The translations under genes were made by a program, and so were the position numbers. Shown here piece by piece: positions 15,596 through 26,007 of a DNA stretch of 38,222 bases (its first letter is position 1; the number at the start of each line of letters is the position of its first letter). Below the pieces are notes generated by a model. That model had not been told where the DNA came from. It made no database searches and worked only from the letters and a program-made list of their open reading frames with translations. Source of the stretch: an uncultured Erysipelotrichaceae bacterium (GTDB lineage Bacteria; Bacillota_I; Bacilli_A; RFN20; CAG-826); the NCBI GenBank assembly GCA_902796125.1, contig CADBNT010000023.1, forward strand, positions 1 through 38,222, in the 5' to 3' direction.

Positions 15596-15671
15596 GAGTT
15601 TTTACTTCTCTAATATATACATACCTATTATGTGTACATTCGCATAAGGGATGAAAACGAGGTGAATCTAT
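15594..15671 (+). promoter_or_regulatory. Promoter and leader of the protease-oppA operon
   Basis: TTGAGT (15594-15599), 16-bp spacer, TATACA (15616-15621). A short inverted repeat ACATA-N5-TATGT (15619-15633) covers the predicted start region and could be an operator. The leader ends in a strong GAGGTGA site at 15660-15666, in contrast to the leaderless genes upstream. Confidence 0.5.
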
Positions 15672-18600
15672 ATGATTAAAACCCATTTGTTAATTGGACT
15701 TGCCGCTTTAATGTCCGCGGGTCTAATTACTAGCCACGCTCAACCTCAAACAAATCTAAAAGAGAAAGATACAAGAATCATTGTAGAACTCTCTAAAGGA
15801 TTGGACGGTTTATCTGAGCAACAAATTTCAAATTCCCAAAGCGCTTTGCTTTCCCGCATTCGTAATACAGTTACAAATAATTTAGATGTCGTTGAACACT
15901 ATAACGTTTTAGCGAACGCTGTTTGTATTTCTGTGAATAATGAAGATGTCGAGGCAATTAAAAATGTTCCAGGTGTAAAAAGTGTCACTGTTGATAAACT
16001 TCACGCGAAGAAAACCACAGGTGAAACTTATTCTGCTCGTATCACAAGAGCAGATCCAATTCCTGATGAAAACATTTCTGCTACCACCATGCAAAAACCT
16101 AATGGTACAAGCGATGGTGAAGGTACTGCTATCGCCATTCTTGATAACGAATTTTATCTACGTGGCAAACACGAAGTCACTGATACTCACGCTAAAGACT
16201 GCGCTTTTGCTAAGCAAGAAGATGATGGAAGAGCTATTCATCATGAAGTATTCTCTCCACTTTCTGAAGGTGTCAAAGTTAGATATACATTTGATAATCT
16301 AACCTCTCTTGTTTCCAAAACAAAAGCAAAAAGAAAATCATCTAAAATTGAAGCAGGAGAAGAAGGCTCTTTATATTTCAATAACAAAGTTCCTTTCTAC
16401 TATGACTACGGCGGAACTTCCACAAGTTATGGTAAAGAAGGCAAGATGGACTACGATGTTTCTAGCTCTGTCGACTACCATGGTAGTCACGTTTCTTCCA
16501 TTACTGCTGCTAATGCTGCTACCTATAAAGGTATTGCTCCTAAAGCTCAACTTGTTTTGATGAAAGTTTTCACCGATTACAAAGCAAGTAAAACAGCCGA
16601 AAACCTTGGTTTTGGTACTTCAACCGGCGCATACGATTCATGTATTCTTGCTGCCTTAGAAGACTGCATTGCTTTAGGTGTTGATGGAATCAATATGTCT
16701 CTTGGTAGTGATCTTGATGACTTTGATCAAGATTCAATTACCTTAAAAACACTTACCAAACTTGCAAATTCTGGAATCATGACTTCCATTTCTGCTGGTA
16801 ACTCAGGTAAGAGTTCTTATTCTTCCATTGGTGGCTATGCCAACTGGACAAAAGATATGGTTGAAACAGGCATTATGTCTTCATACGCGAATAACGCGTC
16901 CGTTATGACAATTGCTTCTGGTCAACCAGATCAAATCTTCTATGAAACCGCTATTCGTATTGGTGATAGCAACATCGCCTACGATGATCAAATCGTCAAT
17001 AGAGAAGGTCTTGATGATGAATACCTTGTTGAACACAAGATGTATGATGATTTAGGCCCAGGCACTCACGGCTATCAATACATTCCTGGATTTGGTGCCT
17101 CTACTGACTACGAAGGTCTTGATGTTGAAGGCAAAGTCGCTGTTGTTAATCGTGGTAGCACATCATTCGCTGATAAATATAAAGTAGCAGTGGATAAAGG
17201 TGCTTCTGCTCTTATTGTTATTAATAACGACCCAACCTCATCCGACTTCAACTTCCGTATGAGCTTTGGTGATGGCTTTAGCCCATCTATTCCATGTGCT
17301 CTTGTCTTATTTAAAGACAAAACATTCTTTGAAGCCAATAAATCAGGAACATTCACATTCCTTTCTAAAGAAGTTTCTGATAACGCTGATAAGAGAACTA
17401 TCTCAAGTTATTCCACCGATGGTGCAACCTATGATTATGATTTAAAACCAGAAATTACCGCACCTGGTGAAAATATTCGTGGTGCAGTTCCTCCACAAAA
17501 TAAAGATGATAGAACTGCCACACCACTTTCTACCTATCAATACCTTTCAGGTACATCTATGTCTGCTCCTAACTATGCAGGCGCACAAGCTCTTGTTTTA
17601 GGTGAATCAAGCGCTATGCAAGATGCTATTAGTGATGGAGAAATCTCCTCTGAAGAAAGAGCGAAGATCAATGCATACCGTAAGACAGTTGATATGAGAC
17701 TTATGTCTACAGCTGTTCCAATGGTTGATAGAAATGAAAATCCTGAAACACACGTGAAGACCCTTACTTCTCCACGTATGCAAGGCGCTGGTATGGTCAA
17801 CCTTACAGGTGCTATTAATTCAGATGTCTACCTTGAAGGATTAAATGATTCCAACAATGGAATCGGTAAGACAAAAATTGTCTTAAGAAATAACGCTGAT
17901 ATTGCAAGTGGCAAGATTAATCTCAAATTCCTTGCTCACAATGAATCTGAATCATCAAGAAGTTATGATGTCGTCTTATCAGTTATGAGACCAGCGGTCA
18001 AAAACGCTAATGACATCATCACTAAAGACTATAACTTCCGTGGTGAAATCGAATCCATTAAGCTTCTTCCAGGAATTACCTACTATGATGGTAGTTCAGT
18101 CGTGAAGAGCCAAGGCACAGCATCTTATAAAGATGTCTTCAAGCTTACTAAACAACTTGAATATTGGCCAAATGAAGCTGCTTATAATCTTGATCATCCA
18201 CTTGGTCAACCAGTTAAATATGATAATGCTGTCGTATTTGCTCAAGGAGCATACTATGTATCAAGTAACGTTAAGAATGCTTCTACTGGAATCGTCTACG
18301 ACGTTCTTCCAGGAAAAGATTATCAATCAGTTCAAGATGTCCTTATTACTAAGGTAGAAGGTCAAGTAGTTAGCATTCCTTCTGGTGAATCAACTGTCAC
18401 CATCAATGAATATAACTTAACCGAAGAACAAAAGACCGCTATCTTAAATGCTTATCCATACGGATGTGCTATTGAAGGATACGTTGAACTTAAGAGCAAA
18501 GATTCTCTTCCAGACTTAGTAATCCCATATCTTGGTTTCTATTCTGGAACAGATAAAGATTCTTCTAAATCATATGCTTCTGCTCCAGTTGCAGAACCAT

Positions 18601-19796
18601 TCTCATTTGAAAAAGATATTTCCGAAGTCTATCCATCTGACTTAGTTAATGACATTACTAAATCACTTCTTGGTAAAGACAATGTCGACTTCGGTTCAAT
18701 GATGCTTGTTGGTCACGCTAATAAGCCAGGTGATATTAACACCAATAGCGTCTTATCAAATGATCAAAACTTCAAGCAATTAGCAGGATTCTACGAAGTA
18801 GGATTAGATCCAAATAATGGCAAATTCCTCGATGATGCCAAAAACAATATTTATGTTGGTAATCCAGATGAATCTAATACTCTCATCATTCAACAATTCA
18901 TGCTTAGAAGCGTTGATGATAACTACTTCACAATTAAGAATTCAAAAGGCGAAATTGTTTATAAATCAGTCCTCGAAGATATGCTATTTGGTGATCAATA
19001 TGGAAGATATCCACTTTATAAATCCCATGTTGATGGCGATTATCTAGGCACAGGCTATGTTGCTCATAGAGCATATGCAGCTGTTCCACTATATAATCCA
19101 GACACTAACGAAAGCTTCGAAGATGGTGTCTATACACTTACATTCAACTATAAATTAGCAGCGACAAACGATTGGGTTAGTAATAGTTACTCACTCAACG
19201 TTGATAGAACAAATCCAGTCGTCTCTAATGTTAAACAATATACTGGCGAAGATGGCGAAGCTCGCGTTCGTATCGATATTAATGATATGAGAGCCAGCTA
19301 TGCTGTCGTTGGCTATAGTAAACATGATGTTGAATATGATGAACAGAATAAATCGTATTACATCGATATGTCCAAAGAAGAAATTGATGCTTCAATGGAA
19401 GAAGTCGGTGCAACCCTTAAGGGTCAAAAACGATTATTCGTCAAAGTATATGACATGGCGAGAGGTTATACTGGTGCAATTATCCACTTCACAAGTAAAG
19501 ATAATTACAGCGAATATCAAATCGTCCAAGGTCGTAATCTCAATGTTTATAACGACTTCATCTATAAAGATGGGGCTATCAGTTATATTGAAATCGATAT
19601 CGACGGAAATGAAACAGCCGTTGAAATCGCTGGAAATGTTTCCACCAATCTCGCTTTAGCGGGTGAAGGCTTATCCACAGGCGCATTAGTTGGTATTATC
19701 TGTGGATCAGTTGGTGGCGCACTTCTTCTTGGTGGAGGAGCAGTAGTGCTCGTTCTCTACCTCAAAAAGAGAAAAGCTACTAAAGTAGCGGAATAA
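15672..19796 (+). CDS. Giant membrane-anchored S8 subtilisin-like protease (lactocepin/C5a-peptidase type)
   Basis: 1374 residues. A signal peptide (about 1-23) is followed by an inhibitor-I9-type propeptide (RIIVELSKGL... to about 112). The S8 domain has Asp158 (AIAILDNEF), His270 (DYHGSHVSS), oxyanion Asn377 (SAGNSG) and Ser629 (LSGTSMSAP). The long His-Ser spacing holds a protease-associated domain (VEGKVAVVNRGSTSFADK...), as in lactocepins and C5a peptidases. Large beta-rich repeats follow. The end is a single membrane helix and a basic KKRK tail, with no LPXTG, so it is held in the membrane facing out. The usual D-T/S-G is D-N-E here. It heads an operon with an OppA-like lipoprotein, which implies extracellular digestion of proteins for import. 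Confidence 0.93.
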   Translation: MIKTHLLIGLAALMSAGLITSHAQPQTNLKEKDTRIIVELSKGLDGLSEQQISNSQSALLSRIRNTVTNNLDVVEHYNVLANAVCISVNNEDVEAIKNVPGVKSVTVDKLHAKKTTGETYSARITRADPIPDENISATTMQKPNGTSDGEGTAIAILDNEFYLRGKHEVTDTHAKDCAFAKQEDDGRAIHHEVFSPLSEGVKVRYTFDNLTSLVSKTKAKRKSSKIEAGEEGSLYFNNKVPFYYDYGGTSTSYGKEGKMDYDVSSSVDYHGSHVSSITAANAATYKGIAPKAQLVLMKVFTDYKASKTAENLGFGTSTGAYDSCILAALEDCIALGVDGINMSLGSDLDDFDQDSITLKTLTKLANSGIMTSISAGNSGKSSYSSIGGYANWTKDMVETGIMSSYANNASVMTIASGQPDQIFYETAIRIGDSNIAYDDQIVNREGLDDEYLVEHKMYDDLGPGTHGYQYIPGFGASTDYEGLDVEGKVAVVNRGSTSFADKYKVAVDKGASALIVINNDPTSSDFNFRMSFGDGFSPSIPCALVLFKDKTFFEANKSGTFTFLSKEVSDNADKRTISSYSTDGATYDYDLKPEITAPGENIRGAVPPQNKDDRTATPLSTYQYLSGTSMSAPNYAGAQALVLGESSAMQDAISDGEISSEERAKINAYRKTVDMRLMSTAVPMVDRNENPETHVKTLTSPRMQGAGMVNLTGAINSDVYLEGLNDSNNGIGKTKIVLRNNADIASGKINLKFLAHNESESSRSYDVVLSVMRPAVKNANDIITKDYNFRGEIESIKLLPGITYYDGSSVVKSQGTASYKDVFKLTKQLEYWPNEAAYNLDHPLGQPVKYDNAVVFAQGAYYVSSNVKNASTGIVYDVLPGKDYQSVQDVLITKVEGQVVSIPSGESTVTINEYNLTEEQKTAILNAYPYGCAIEGYVELKSKDSLPDLVIPYLGFYSGTDKDSSKSYASAPVAEPFSFEKDISEVYPSDLVNDITKSLLGKDNVDFGSMMLVGHANKPGDINTNSVLSNDQNFKQLAGFYEVGLDPNNGKFLDDAKNNIYVGNPDESNTLIIQQFMLRSVDDNYFTIKNSKGEIVYKSVLEDMLFGDQYGRYPLYKSHVDGDYLGTGYVAHRAYAAVPLYNPDTNESFEDGVYTLTFNYKLAATNDWVSNSYSLNVDRTNPVVSNVKQYTGEDGEARVRIDINDMRASYAVVGYSKHDVEYDEQNKSYYIDMSKEEIDASMEEVGATLKGQKRLFVKVYDMARGYTGAIIHFTSKDNYSEYQIVQGRNLNVYNDFIYKDGAISYIEIDIDGNETAVEIAGNVSTNLALAGEGLSTGALVGIICGSVGGALLLGGGAVVLVLYLKKRKATKVAE

Positions 19797-19813
19797 ATTA
19801 GGAGGAAATTCTT

Positions 19814-22708
19814 ATGTTAAAGAAATCTCTATTAGTCTCAATGATGGCGGCTTGCTTATGCGTAGGCGGCTTAGCTGGATGTAGTTCTAATAACTCTGAA
19901 GATGAAAACATCTATTCCTTCACCCTTTCACTAGAAAGCGGCAAGAAAGAATTATCTGTTGGTGATACTGATAAGCTCATTATCACTGATAATGGTGTTG
20001 AACCAGATGTTGCACGTAGTTTCAAATATGCAACATCTTCTACATCAATTGCTGAAATTTCAGAACTCGGTGTTATTACCACCTCTGGTGTTGGCACAGT
20101 TACATTCACTGTCACTGAGGAAGTTTCAAATCAACGTGCAAAGTTAGCTGTCAAAGTTAACGTTAACGCCGATCCTGCTAGCGGTGGTTATAACTATGCT
20201 GCTGCAGCTGGTGCTGAAGCCGTTCAAAAGAGAACCGAAATCTTAGGTAAACTTGAGAAATACTCAATGGATACCCACCTTACCGGTATTACTCTTTTCG
20301 AAAACGGTGGTTATGTTAAGTATCATAGCCGTATTGACCTTCCAACAACCAACTACATTACTGGTTATGGATTTGGTATTCTTTCCGAAGGAAAAATTAC
20401 CGGACCATTAGAGGGTGATACAACTGCGAGAACCTTGTATTACCATTCAGCTTCTGCAGAAGATCCACATAAAATCAACGCCCTTAACGATACTGGATCA
20501 CAAGTTTCTGATTTATCTGGTTACATCACCCAATCTTATTGGGGTACAAAGATGAATGAAGAACATGATGGTTATGTTTGGTATCCAGTTTTAGCTAAAG
20601 ACACCGTTGGTGGAAAGGCTAATAACCGTCCAATTCCAGTTTATGATGTTGTTAACCCACTTGGTTTATACAAAACTTGGAAAATTTATGTAAAAACAGG
20701 CGCATCTGATGGCCTTAAATATCGCACCATTTCTTCTACACGTGCCTCATTTAACGATAGGCTTGTTGAGCTTGAAGACTATGAATTCATTTATAAGCTC
20801 CTTCTCACTGGTTCTTCATTACTCGTCCGTGGTACTGAAATGGCTGGTGATAAGACATATGGTATTAAAGGTGCCTTACAGTTCAATGAAAGAACTAAAA
20901 ACGCTACTCCAGCTGAAGCTGATGCCGTTTGGAACGATATGAAAACCAAAGGACAACTTGGCGTTAGCACTGGTAGTGATGCAAATGGTGAATACCTTCA
21001 ACTTGAAATCATTAACCCAATTGATGAATTCACAGCAATGTATACATTATCTAGTTCATTAGCTTCCCCACTTCCAAGAGCCTTCTTAGAAGAAATTGGT
21101 GGTGGCAGTTACGTTGAAGGTGCTCAAAAATATGGCTACTTCAACAATGGCGATATTAGAGACTATGTCCTTTGTTTAGGCGCTTTCTATCTTGAAGATT
21201 GGGTTAGAGATCAACAAATCGTTTTCAAAAGAAATGACGATTGGTACGAAGTAAGCGATAAACGTTACCTCATCGAAGGTGTTGTTAATCGTATCTTTAC
21301 AGGTGCTTCACAACGTGAAGATTATCTCTACGACCAATTCAATGCTAAATTAATCGACTCTGTTGGTATTCCAACTAAATATCTTGAACAAGAAATGAAT
21401 CAACCTAATGTTTATCAAACAAAAGGTGACGCTACATTTAAACTTAACGTTAACTCTTGTACACAAGAAAGGTGGAATGAACTTAACGATAAAGTTTGGA
21501 AAAAGTCCGGTACTTACGAATGTAAGCCATGGATGTCAAACGATGATTTCTTAAATGGTTTATTCTACTCAATTAACCGTGAAGAATTCGCTAAGAAACG
21601 TGGTGTTCAACCATCAATCAACTATTTTTCCGACGCTTATTTAAGCGATCCAGAAAATGGTGTTTCTTATAACTCTACACAAGCTCATAAAGATGCCATT
21701 GCTTCTTTCCATACAGTTCGTGATGGCAAAGATAACTATGGTTATAACGTTGATAAAGCTGTTGAATGCTTCAAGAGTGCTGTTAATACCCTTGTTTCAC
21801 AAGGAAAGATTGTCAAAGGAACAAAATCTGATCCTGAAGAAATTTCAATCACCATCATGTGGATGTATCAATCAGATCCAACTGAATATGGTGAAGATAT
21901 TAAGTCCTACTTTGAATCAGCCTTCAATAATGAAGCTGTTTCTGGTGGAACTGTTAAATTAAACGTCATTAACGACTGTGTTACTCAATGGGATCACGTC
22001 TATTCTCAACATTTGCAAATTGGTAGATTCGATCTTGGCTTCGGTGCTATTTCTGGTAACACTTATAACCCACTTAACTTCTTAGAAGTTCTTAAATCCG
22101 ATAACTCATCAGGATTTACACTTAACTGGGGTCCAGATACTTCTAAGATTGATGAAAGACACCCACTTATTTATGGTGAAGACGAAGATAGTCTCCGTAA
22201 CTGGTCATTTGATGCCCTTTGGGAAGTCGCTGACCACGGTGGTGTTGTCGATAATGGCTCAATCGTTAAATCAGTTAAAGAATGCTACATCGATATTCCA
22301 TCACTCAAGAATTTAGATGATGTTGCAACTGATAACTTAACTAACGGTGCTAAAGTCACTATTCCACTTGAATTTGTTAATGTTCCTAACGTCGAATTTG
22401 ATGTAACATCCGTTCAACTTTATGTTGTTGGTTCAAACAACATCGAATTAGAAGGTGTTACTTATGAAAACGGCAAGATCACATTCACAATCTCTGCTGC
22501 CTTAGCAGCTCAAATTGACGCAAATATTCGTGCTGCTCAAAAGATGGAAGATAAAGAAAAATATCCAGATGATGTCTTTATCCTCAGCAACTATGGAAAT
22601 GAAAAATTCTGGTCATTTGAAGTCTATTATTCACTTTCCATTAAAGGTGGCACACCATCACAATCTTACGTTACTGTCAGCAAGAACAGAGATGCTGGTT
22701 CTAACTAA
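19814..22708 (+). CDS. oppA: OppA-like peptide-binding lipoprotein with N-terminal Ig-like domain
   Basis: 964 residues, far longer than the usual 540-600. Lipoprotein signal with LAGC lipobox (Cys23), a Big_2-type bacterial Ig domain (about 33-115, ending in GVITTSGVGTVTFTV), then a family-5 solute-binding fold in which THLTGITLFENGGYVKY and YLEDWVRDQQIVFKRNDDWY are recognisable. Such proteins capture oligopeptides outside the membrane and deliver them to OppBC. It follows the protease by 17 bases with a strong AGGAGG site, and the permease and ATPase genes follow 2-8 kb later, so it is most likely the receptor of this transporter. Substrate preference cannot be read from sequence. Confidence 0.85.
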   Translation: MLKKSLLVSMMAACLCVGGLAGCSSNNSEDENIYSFTLSLESGKKELSVGDTDKLIITDNGVEPDVARSFKYATSSTSIAEISELGVITTSGVGTVTFTVTEEVSNQRAKLAVKVNVNADPASGGYNYAAAAGAEAVQKRTEILGKLEKYSMDTHLTGITLFENGGYVKYHSRIDLPTTNYITGYGFGILSEGKITGPLEGDTTARTLYYHSASAEDPHKINALNDTGSQVSDLSGYITQSYWGTKMNEEHDGYVWYPVLAKDTVGGKANNRPIPVYDVVNPLGLYKTWKIYVKTGASDGLKYRTISSTRASFNDRLVELEDYEFIYKLLLTGSSLLVRGTEMAGDKTYGIKGALQFNERTKNATPAEADAVWNDMKTKGQLGVSTGSDANGEYLQLEIINPIDEFTAMYTLSSSLASPLPRAFLEEIGGGSYVEGAQKYGYFNNGDIRDYVLCLGAFYLEDWVRDQQIVFKRNDDWYEVSDKRYLIEGVVNRIFTGASQREDYLYDQFNAKLIDSVGIPTKYLEQEMNQPNVYQTKGDATFKLNVNSCTQERWNELNDKVWKKSGTYECKPWMSNDDFLNGLFYSINREEFAKKRGVQPSINYFSDAYLSDPENGVSYNSTQAHKDAIASFHTVRDGKDNYGYNVDKAVECFKSAVNTLVSQGKIVKGTKSDPEEISITIMWMYQSDPTEYGEDIKSYFESAFNNEAVSGGTVKLNVINDCVTQWDHVYSQHLQIGRFDLGFGAISGNTYNPLNFLEVLKSDNSSGFTLNWGPDTSKIDERHPLIYGEDEDSLRNWSFDALWEVADHGGVVDNGSIVKSVKECYIDIPSLKNLDDVATDNLTNGAKVTIPLEFVNVPNVEFDVTSVQLYVVGSNNIELEGVTYENGKITFTISAALAAQIDANIRAAQKMEDKEKYPDDVFILSNYGNEKFWSFEVYYSLSIKGGTPSQSYVTVSKNRDAGSN

Positions 22709-22731
22709 GTTAGAATTTAGGAGGAAACCCT

Positions 22732-23874
22732 ATGCATAAAAGTGTTAAAAAATTAATGCCTTTAACGCTTAGCTTACTAGCTATGGTACTTTCTAGCTGC
22801 GGTAATACAAAGTATTCAGTCGCTGATAGTGTTACTCTCTCATACAAATTCATCTCCTTATTTGAAGGCGAAACAAAAGCGATTAAAGCAAGAACTACTC
22901 CAAGAAGTGTAGATCCTGCTGAACTCGTCTATGAGAGTAGTGATACTAGTGTTGCTACTATTAACGATAAAGGCGAATTAACCGCTAAAGGAAAAGGTAA
23001 TGCTACTATCACCGTTAAGGACAAAACCTCTGGTGCATCTGACACACTCTTTGTAAGCGTTGATAAAGATGATTTAGCTGGTAGCGATGCAAAAACAGTT
23101 GCTAAAGCAATCACTAACTATCAAGCCGAACACAAGATGAAATGCACAAAGGTATATGAAAGAGAAAATTTCTCTTATGTCCGTAATAAGAATAACGATT
23201 TACAACAATCAACTTATTACACTCAAGACATGATTGTCTCGGTTGATGATGCTTATTTCTACATCGGTAGCGATGATGAAAGAATCAAAGTTGAAGGCGG
23301 TTCAAAAGAATACACCTCTTCTGCTTGGTATATTTATACCAACGAATCATATGATACATATTTATTCCACGTTGATGGAATTACAAAAAATTATATGGTT
23401 TGTGACTCTACATCATTCATCTCTCAAGGTGGTAGCCGCTATGACGCATTACTTGAAGTTCTTTCTAACTTATTTACGTCTGGTGCAGGTATTATTACAA
23501 AAACATTAGGTGACGTTATTGGTAAAGATAACCTTGATAGTGCTAAATCAGCTACAAAAGCTGGTAGTAGAGGTGATGGCTATTTAACTTACGAAATGAC
23601 TCAAACTGGATCAGGAAAAGCTGATAAAGATGACGAAGACGATAATGCAATTCCTTATGGAACTCCATATGAAATTGAAATTAACGTTCGCTTCGCTTGG
23701 GAAAAATATCAATGCGTCTCTCAAGATTTAGTGCAAAAACAAACATTTACAATCGGTGAAGATGCTTATGAAGATATCTATGATATCAACTACTATTATC
23801 AAACCGAAGATGTCGAATTAGTTTATCCTGATCGTGATTCATTTACCAAAGTTGATAACATCTTCGACTTATAA
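22732..23874 (+). CDS. Lipoprotein with bacterial Ig-like (Big_2) domain
   Basis: 380 residues; lipoprotein signal with LSSC lipobox (Cys23), a Big_2 domain at about 33-115 (LVYESSDTSVATINDKGELTAKGKGNATITV), then about 265 residues of unrecognised, acidic, tyrosine-rich sequence. A strong AGGAGG site lies upstream, 23 bases after oppA. As last gene of the protease-oppA transcript, with the same kind of Ig domain as OppA, it is probably an accessory surface protein of the peptide-uptake system. That role is inferred from context only. Confidence 0.8.
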   Translation: MHKSVKKLMPLTLSLLAMVLSSCGNTKYSVADSVTLSYKFISLFEGETKAIKARTTPRSVDPAELVYESSDTSVATINDKGELTAKGKGNATITVKDKTSGASDTLFVSVDKDDLAGSDAKTVAKAITNYQAEHKMKCTKVYERENFSYVRNKNNDLQQSTYYTQDMIVSVDDAYFYIGSDDERIKVEGGSKEYTSSAWYIYTNESYDTYLFHVDGITKNYMVCDSTSFISQGGSRYDALLEVLSNLFTSGAGIITKTLGDVIGKDNLDSAKSATKAGSRGDGYLTYEMTQTGSGKADKDDEDDNAIPYGTPYEIEINVRFAWEKYQCVSQDLVQKQTFTIGEDAYEDIYDINYYYQTEDVELVYPDRDSFTKVDNIFDL

Positions 23875-23891
23875 TTAAAAATTATTTATTT

Positions 23892-23914
23892 AGGAGGGCT
23901 CGTCCCTCCTTTTT
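23892..23914 (+). terminator. Terminator of the protease-oppA operon
   Basis: Perfect 7-bp stem AGGAGGG / CCCTCCT with a 5-nt loop, followed by TTTTT. Confidence 0.92.
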
Positions 23915-23928
23915 ATTTCTATAAATAG

Positions 23929-23957
23929 TTTACTTTTATAGATAATGAGGGTATTAT
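23929..23957 (+). promoter_or_regulatory. Promoter of the second (lipoprotein-oppBCDF) operon
   Basis: TTTACT (23929-23934), 17-bp spacer, TATTAT (23952-23957). About 30 nt of leader precede an AAAGGA site before the ATG at 23995. Confidence 0.65.
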
Positions 23958-23994
23958 TAAAAAACAATTTTACTTTTGCGAAAGGAAAACGATT

Positions 23995-24933
23995 ATGAAA
24001 GTATTATCTAAATTATTTGTAGCCGCATTCGCAGTCACTCTTCTCGCAGGATGCAAAGGCGGCAAATCTGCTTGGACAGAAGAAGAAAAGAAAGTTTTTG
24101 AAGACAATCTTTTTTTCGAACTTCCAATTTTTGCTAAAAAGAATTTAAAGGCTTCTTTTGATGAAGCTAAAGGCCTCGTCCTTATTACAGGTGATGCTGC
24201 AACCGAAGATGATGTTAAGGAATATGTTGGCGTCTTAACAAGCAAAGACAATGGCTATGTTAAAGACGACGCAGTCTCTGAAGACCTCTCTGAATTAGTC
24301 AGCCTCTCAAAAGGTTATCAACTTCGTAAAAACAAAGGCAATTACGTCGCTGAAGACGTCGTTGCAGTTGGCTTAGACAAAGATGGTAAGTTTACCATTG
24401 CTGCCACAATCACATTTGACTATTTTGCTGGCGATTCACTCGAAACCGGTAACTTCTATGGCTTCACTGACCAATTCTCATACTCAAATCTATGCGAAGC
24501 AAGTGATGAATTATTCGAAATGGGCAATGCTTATGTCGATGATAACGATCAAGATGTCTTAACCTATGAAGCTGGCGATTTCGTTTATATCGAAGAAAAC
24601 CCAGCATGGGAAGCATTTGGTATTACCGAATATAACTATGTTTATCCATGGACCTTTGGTAATGTTCATAGCGAATACTTCCTCCCAATGGTTGAATATA
24701 CATTCGTTGGTGGAACCGCTGAAGAAAAAGCAGCATTTATTGGTGACCTTGAAAATGAAGGTTATATTCTTGCCCAAGCTGCTACAGATGAAGATCCGTA
24801 TGATCAATACAAAAAAGAATTTGATGATGGTGATGCTCTAATTGATGTCGTTCAAGAAGATCAATTCTTTGAAGATGGTACATCCGCTATCTCAATTTGC
24901 TACAGATATGTAGCTGCATTTCCACAAGCTTAA
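23995..24933 (+). CDS. Acidic lipoprotein of unknown function, first gene of the opp operon
   Basis: 312 residues. Lipoprotein signal with LLAGC lipobox (Cys20), then a strongly acidic mature part rich in Asp, Glu and aromatic residues. No family recognised. It has its own promoter and ribosome-binding site and ends 24 bases before oppB, so it is co-transcribed with the permease and ATPases. A surface accessory to the importer (second receptor, or chaperone for the large external domains) is possible but unproven. Confidence 0.8.
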   Translation: MKVLSKLFVAAFAVTLLAGCKGGKSAWTEEEKKVFEDNLFFELPIFAKKNLKASFDEAKGLVLITGDAATEDDVKEYVGVLTSKDNGYVKDDAVSEDLSELVSLSKGYQLRKNKGNYVAEDVVAVGLDKDGKFTIAATITFDYFAGDSLETGNFYGFTDQFSYSNLCEASDELFEMGNAYVDDNDQDVLTYEAGDFVYIEENPAWEAFGITEYNYVYPWTFGNVHSEYFLPMVEYTFVGGTAEEKAAFIGDLENEGYILAQAATDEDPYDQYKKEFDDGDALIDVVQEDQFFEDGTSAISICYRYVAAFPQA

Positions 24934-24957
24934 TCTAAAATTAGGAAAAAGGTTTAG

Positions 24958-26007
24958 ATGTTAAAATATTCTATTAAAAGAATAATTTTGGCGTTGATTA
25001 CAGCGTTTATTATTTTGACGCTGACCTTTTTTCTTGTGAAGTCACTTCCTCCTAGAGGAGTTGTTACTTCTGATGACAACGTTCGTTATGCTTTCTATGT
25101 TGACCAAGTCAATCTTGGCTATGTTCTTGATATGCCAAGTGAAGCAAAATGGTTAGCAGATGAACCTCTTGCCTTAGTTAAATTCGATAATGGTGTAGAA
25201 CACTGGTTTTATCAAAAACCAGTTTTAGACCAATATTTTGCTTGGCTTGGTAATATCGTAACCAAATGGGACTGGGGAAGATCAACGGTTCTTGAACCGA
25301 ACTCTTCAGCGATTAATATTATTTTCTCGCGTTTACCAGTTTCTGTTTCCGTTAACGTCATTGCTGTTTTTGTTTCTGTTCCTTTAGGAATTGCCTTAGG
25401 CATTTTAGCAGGCTTAAAGAAAAACACTTGGATTGACCATACCATTTCTACTTTGGTAATGATCTTCATTTCCATTCCATCATTCGTTGTTATTACCTTT
25501 ATGGTTTATATCCTCGCTTTTAAAGGAGGATTATTACCAACAATTTGGCCTACTCCAGACCAATCAACTCAAACTAAAGTTTTAGCCTATATTATTCCTG
25601 TCTTATCTCTTTCGTTTGGTTCTGTATGTGGATATACAAGATTTGTCCGTGCGGAACTTTGCGAAGTTATGTCCAGCGAATATCTATTACTCGCTAGAAC
25701 CAAAGGTTTAACTAAAACTCAAGCGATCACTAGACACGCTTTAAGAAATGCGTTCGTCCCAATTTTGCCATCCATTCTTGCAGAATTCATTGGAGTTTTC
25801 TCTGGATCCATGATTCTAGAAAATATTTATGGCATTCCTGGTATTGGTGATCTTTACATTAAAGCCTTGAACCAAAACAATCCGGACTACAACGTCCTTA
25901 TGGTTGATATGGCTATCTTTATTACTGTAGGACTTCTCGCTGGAATCATCCTCGATTTATCCTATGGCTTTATTGATCCTCGTATTCGTATGGGAGAAAA
26001 GAAATAA
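24958..26007 (+). CDS. oppB: Oligopeptide ABC transporter permease OppB
   Basis: 349 residues, normal length. N-terminal helix (MLKYSIKRIILALITAFIILTLTFFLVKSLPPRG), an external loop with YFAWLGNIVTKWDWGRS, then five helices with the EAA loop SSEYLLLARTKGLTKTQAITRHALRNAF that docks on the ATPase, and the ending DPRIRMGEKK. It forms the transmembrane pathway with OppC. A TAATG overlap couples it to oppC. Confidence 0.95.
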   Translation: MLKYSIKRIILALITAFIILTLTFFLVKSLPPRGVVTSDDNVRYAFYVDQVNLGYVLDMPSEAKWLADEPLALVKFDNGVEHWFYQKPVLDQYFAWLGNIVTKWDWGRSTVLEPNSSAINIIFSRLPVSVSVNVIAVFVSVPLGIALGILAGLKKNTWIDHTISTLVMIFISIPSFVVITFMVYILAFKGGLLPTIWPTPDQSTQTKVLAYIIPVLSLSFGSVCGYTRFVRAELCEVMSSEYLLLARTKGLTKTQAITRHALRNAFVPILPSILAEFIGVFSGSMILENIYGIPGIGDLYIKALNQNNPDYNVLMVDMAIFITVGLLAGIILDLSYGFIDPRIRMGEKK

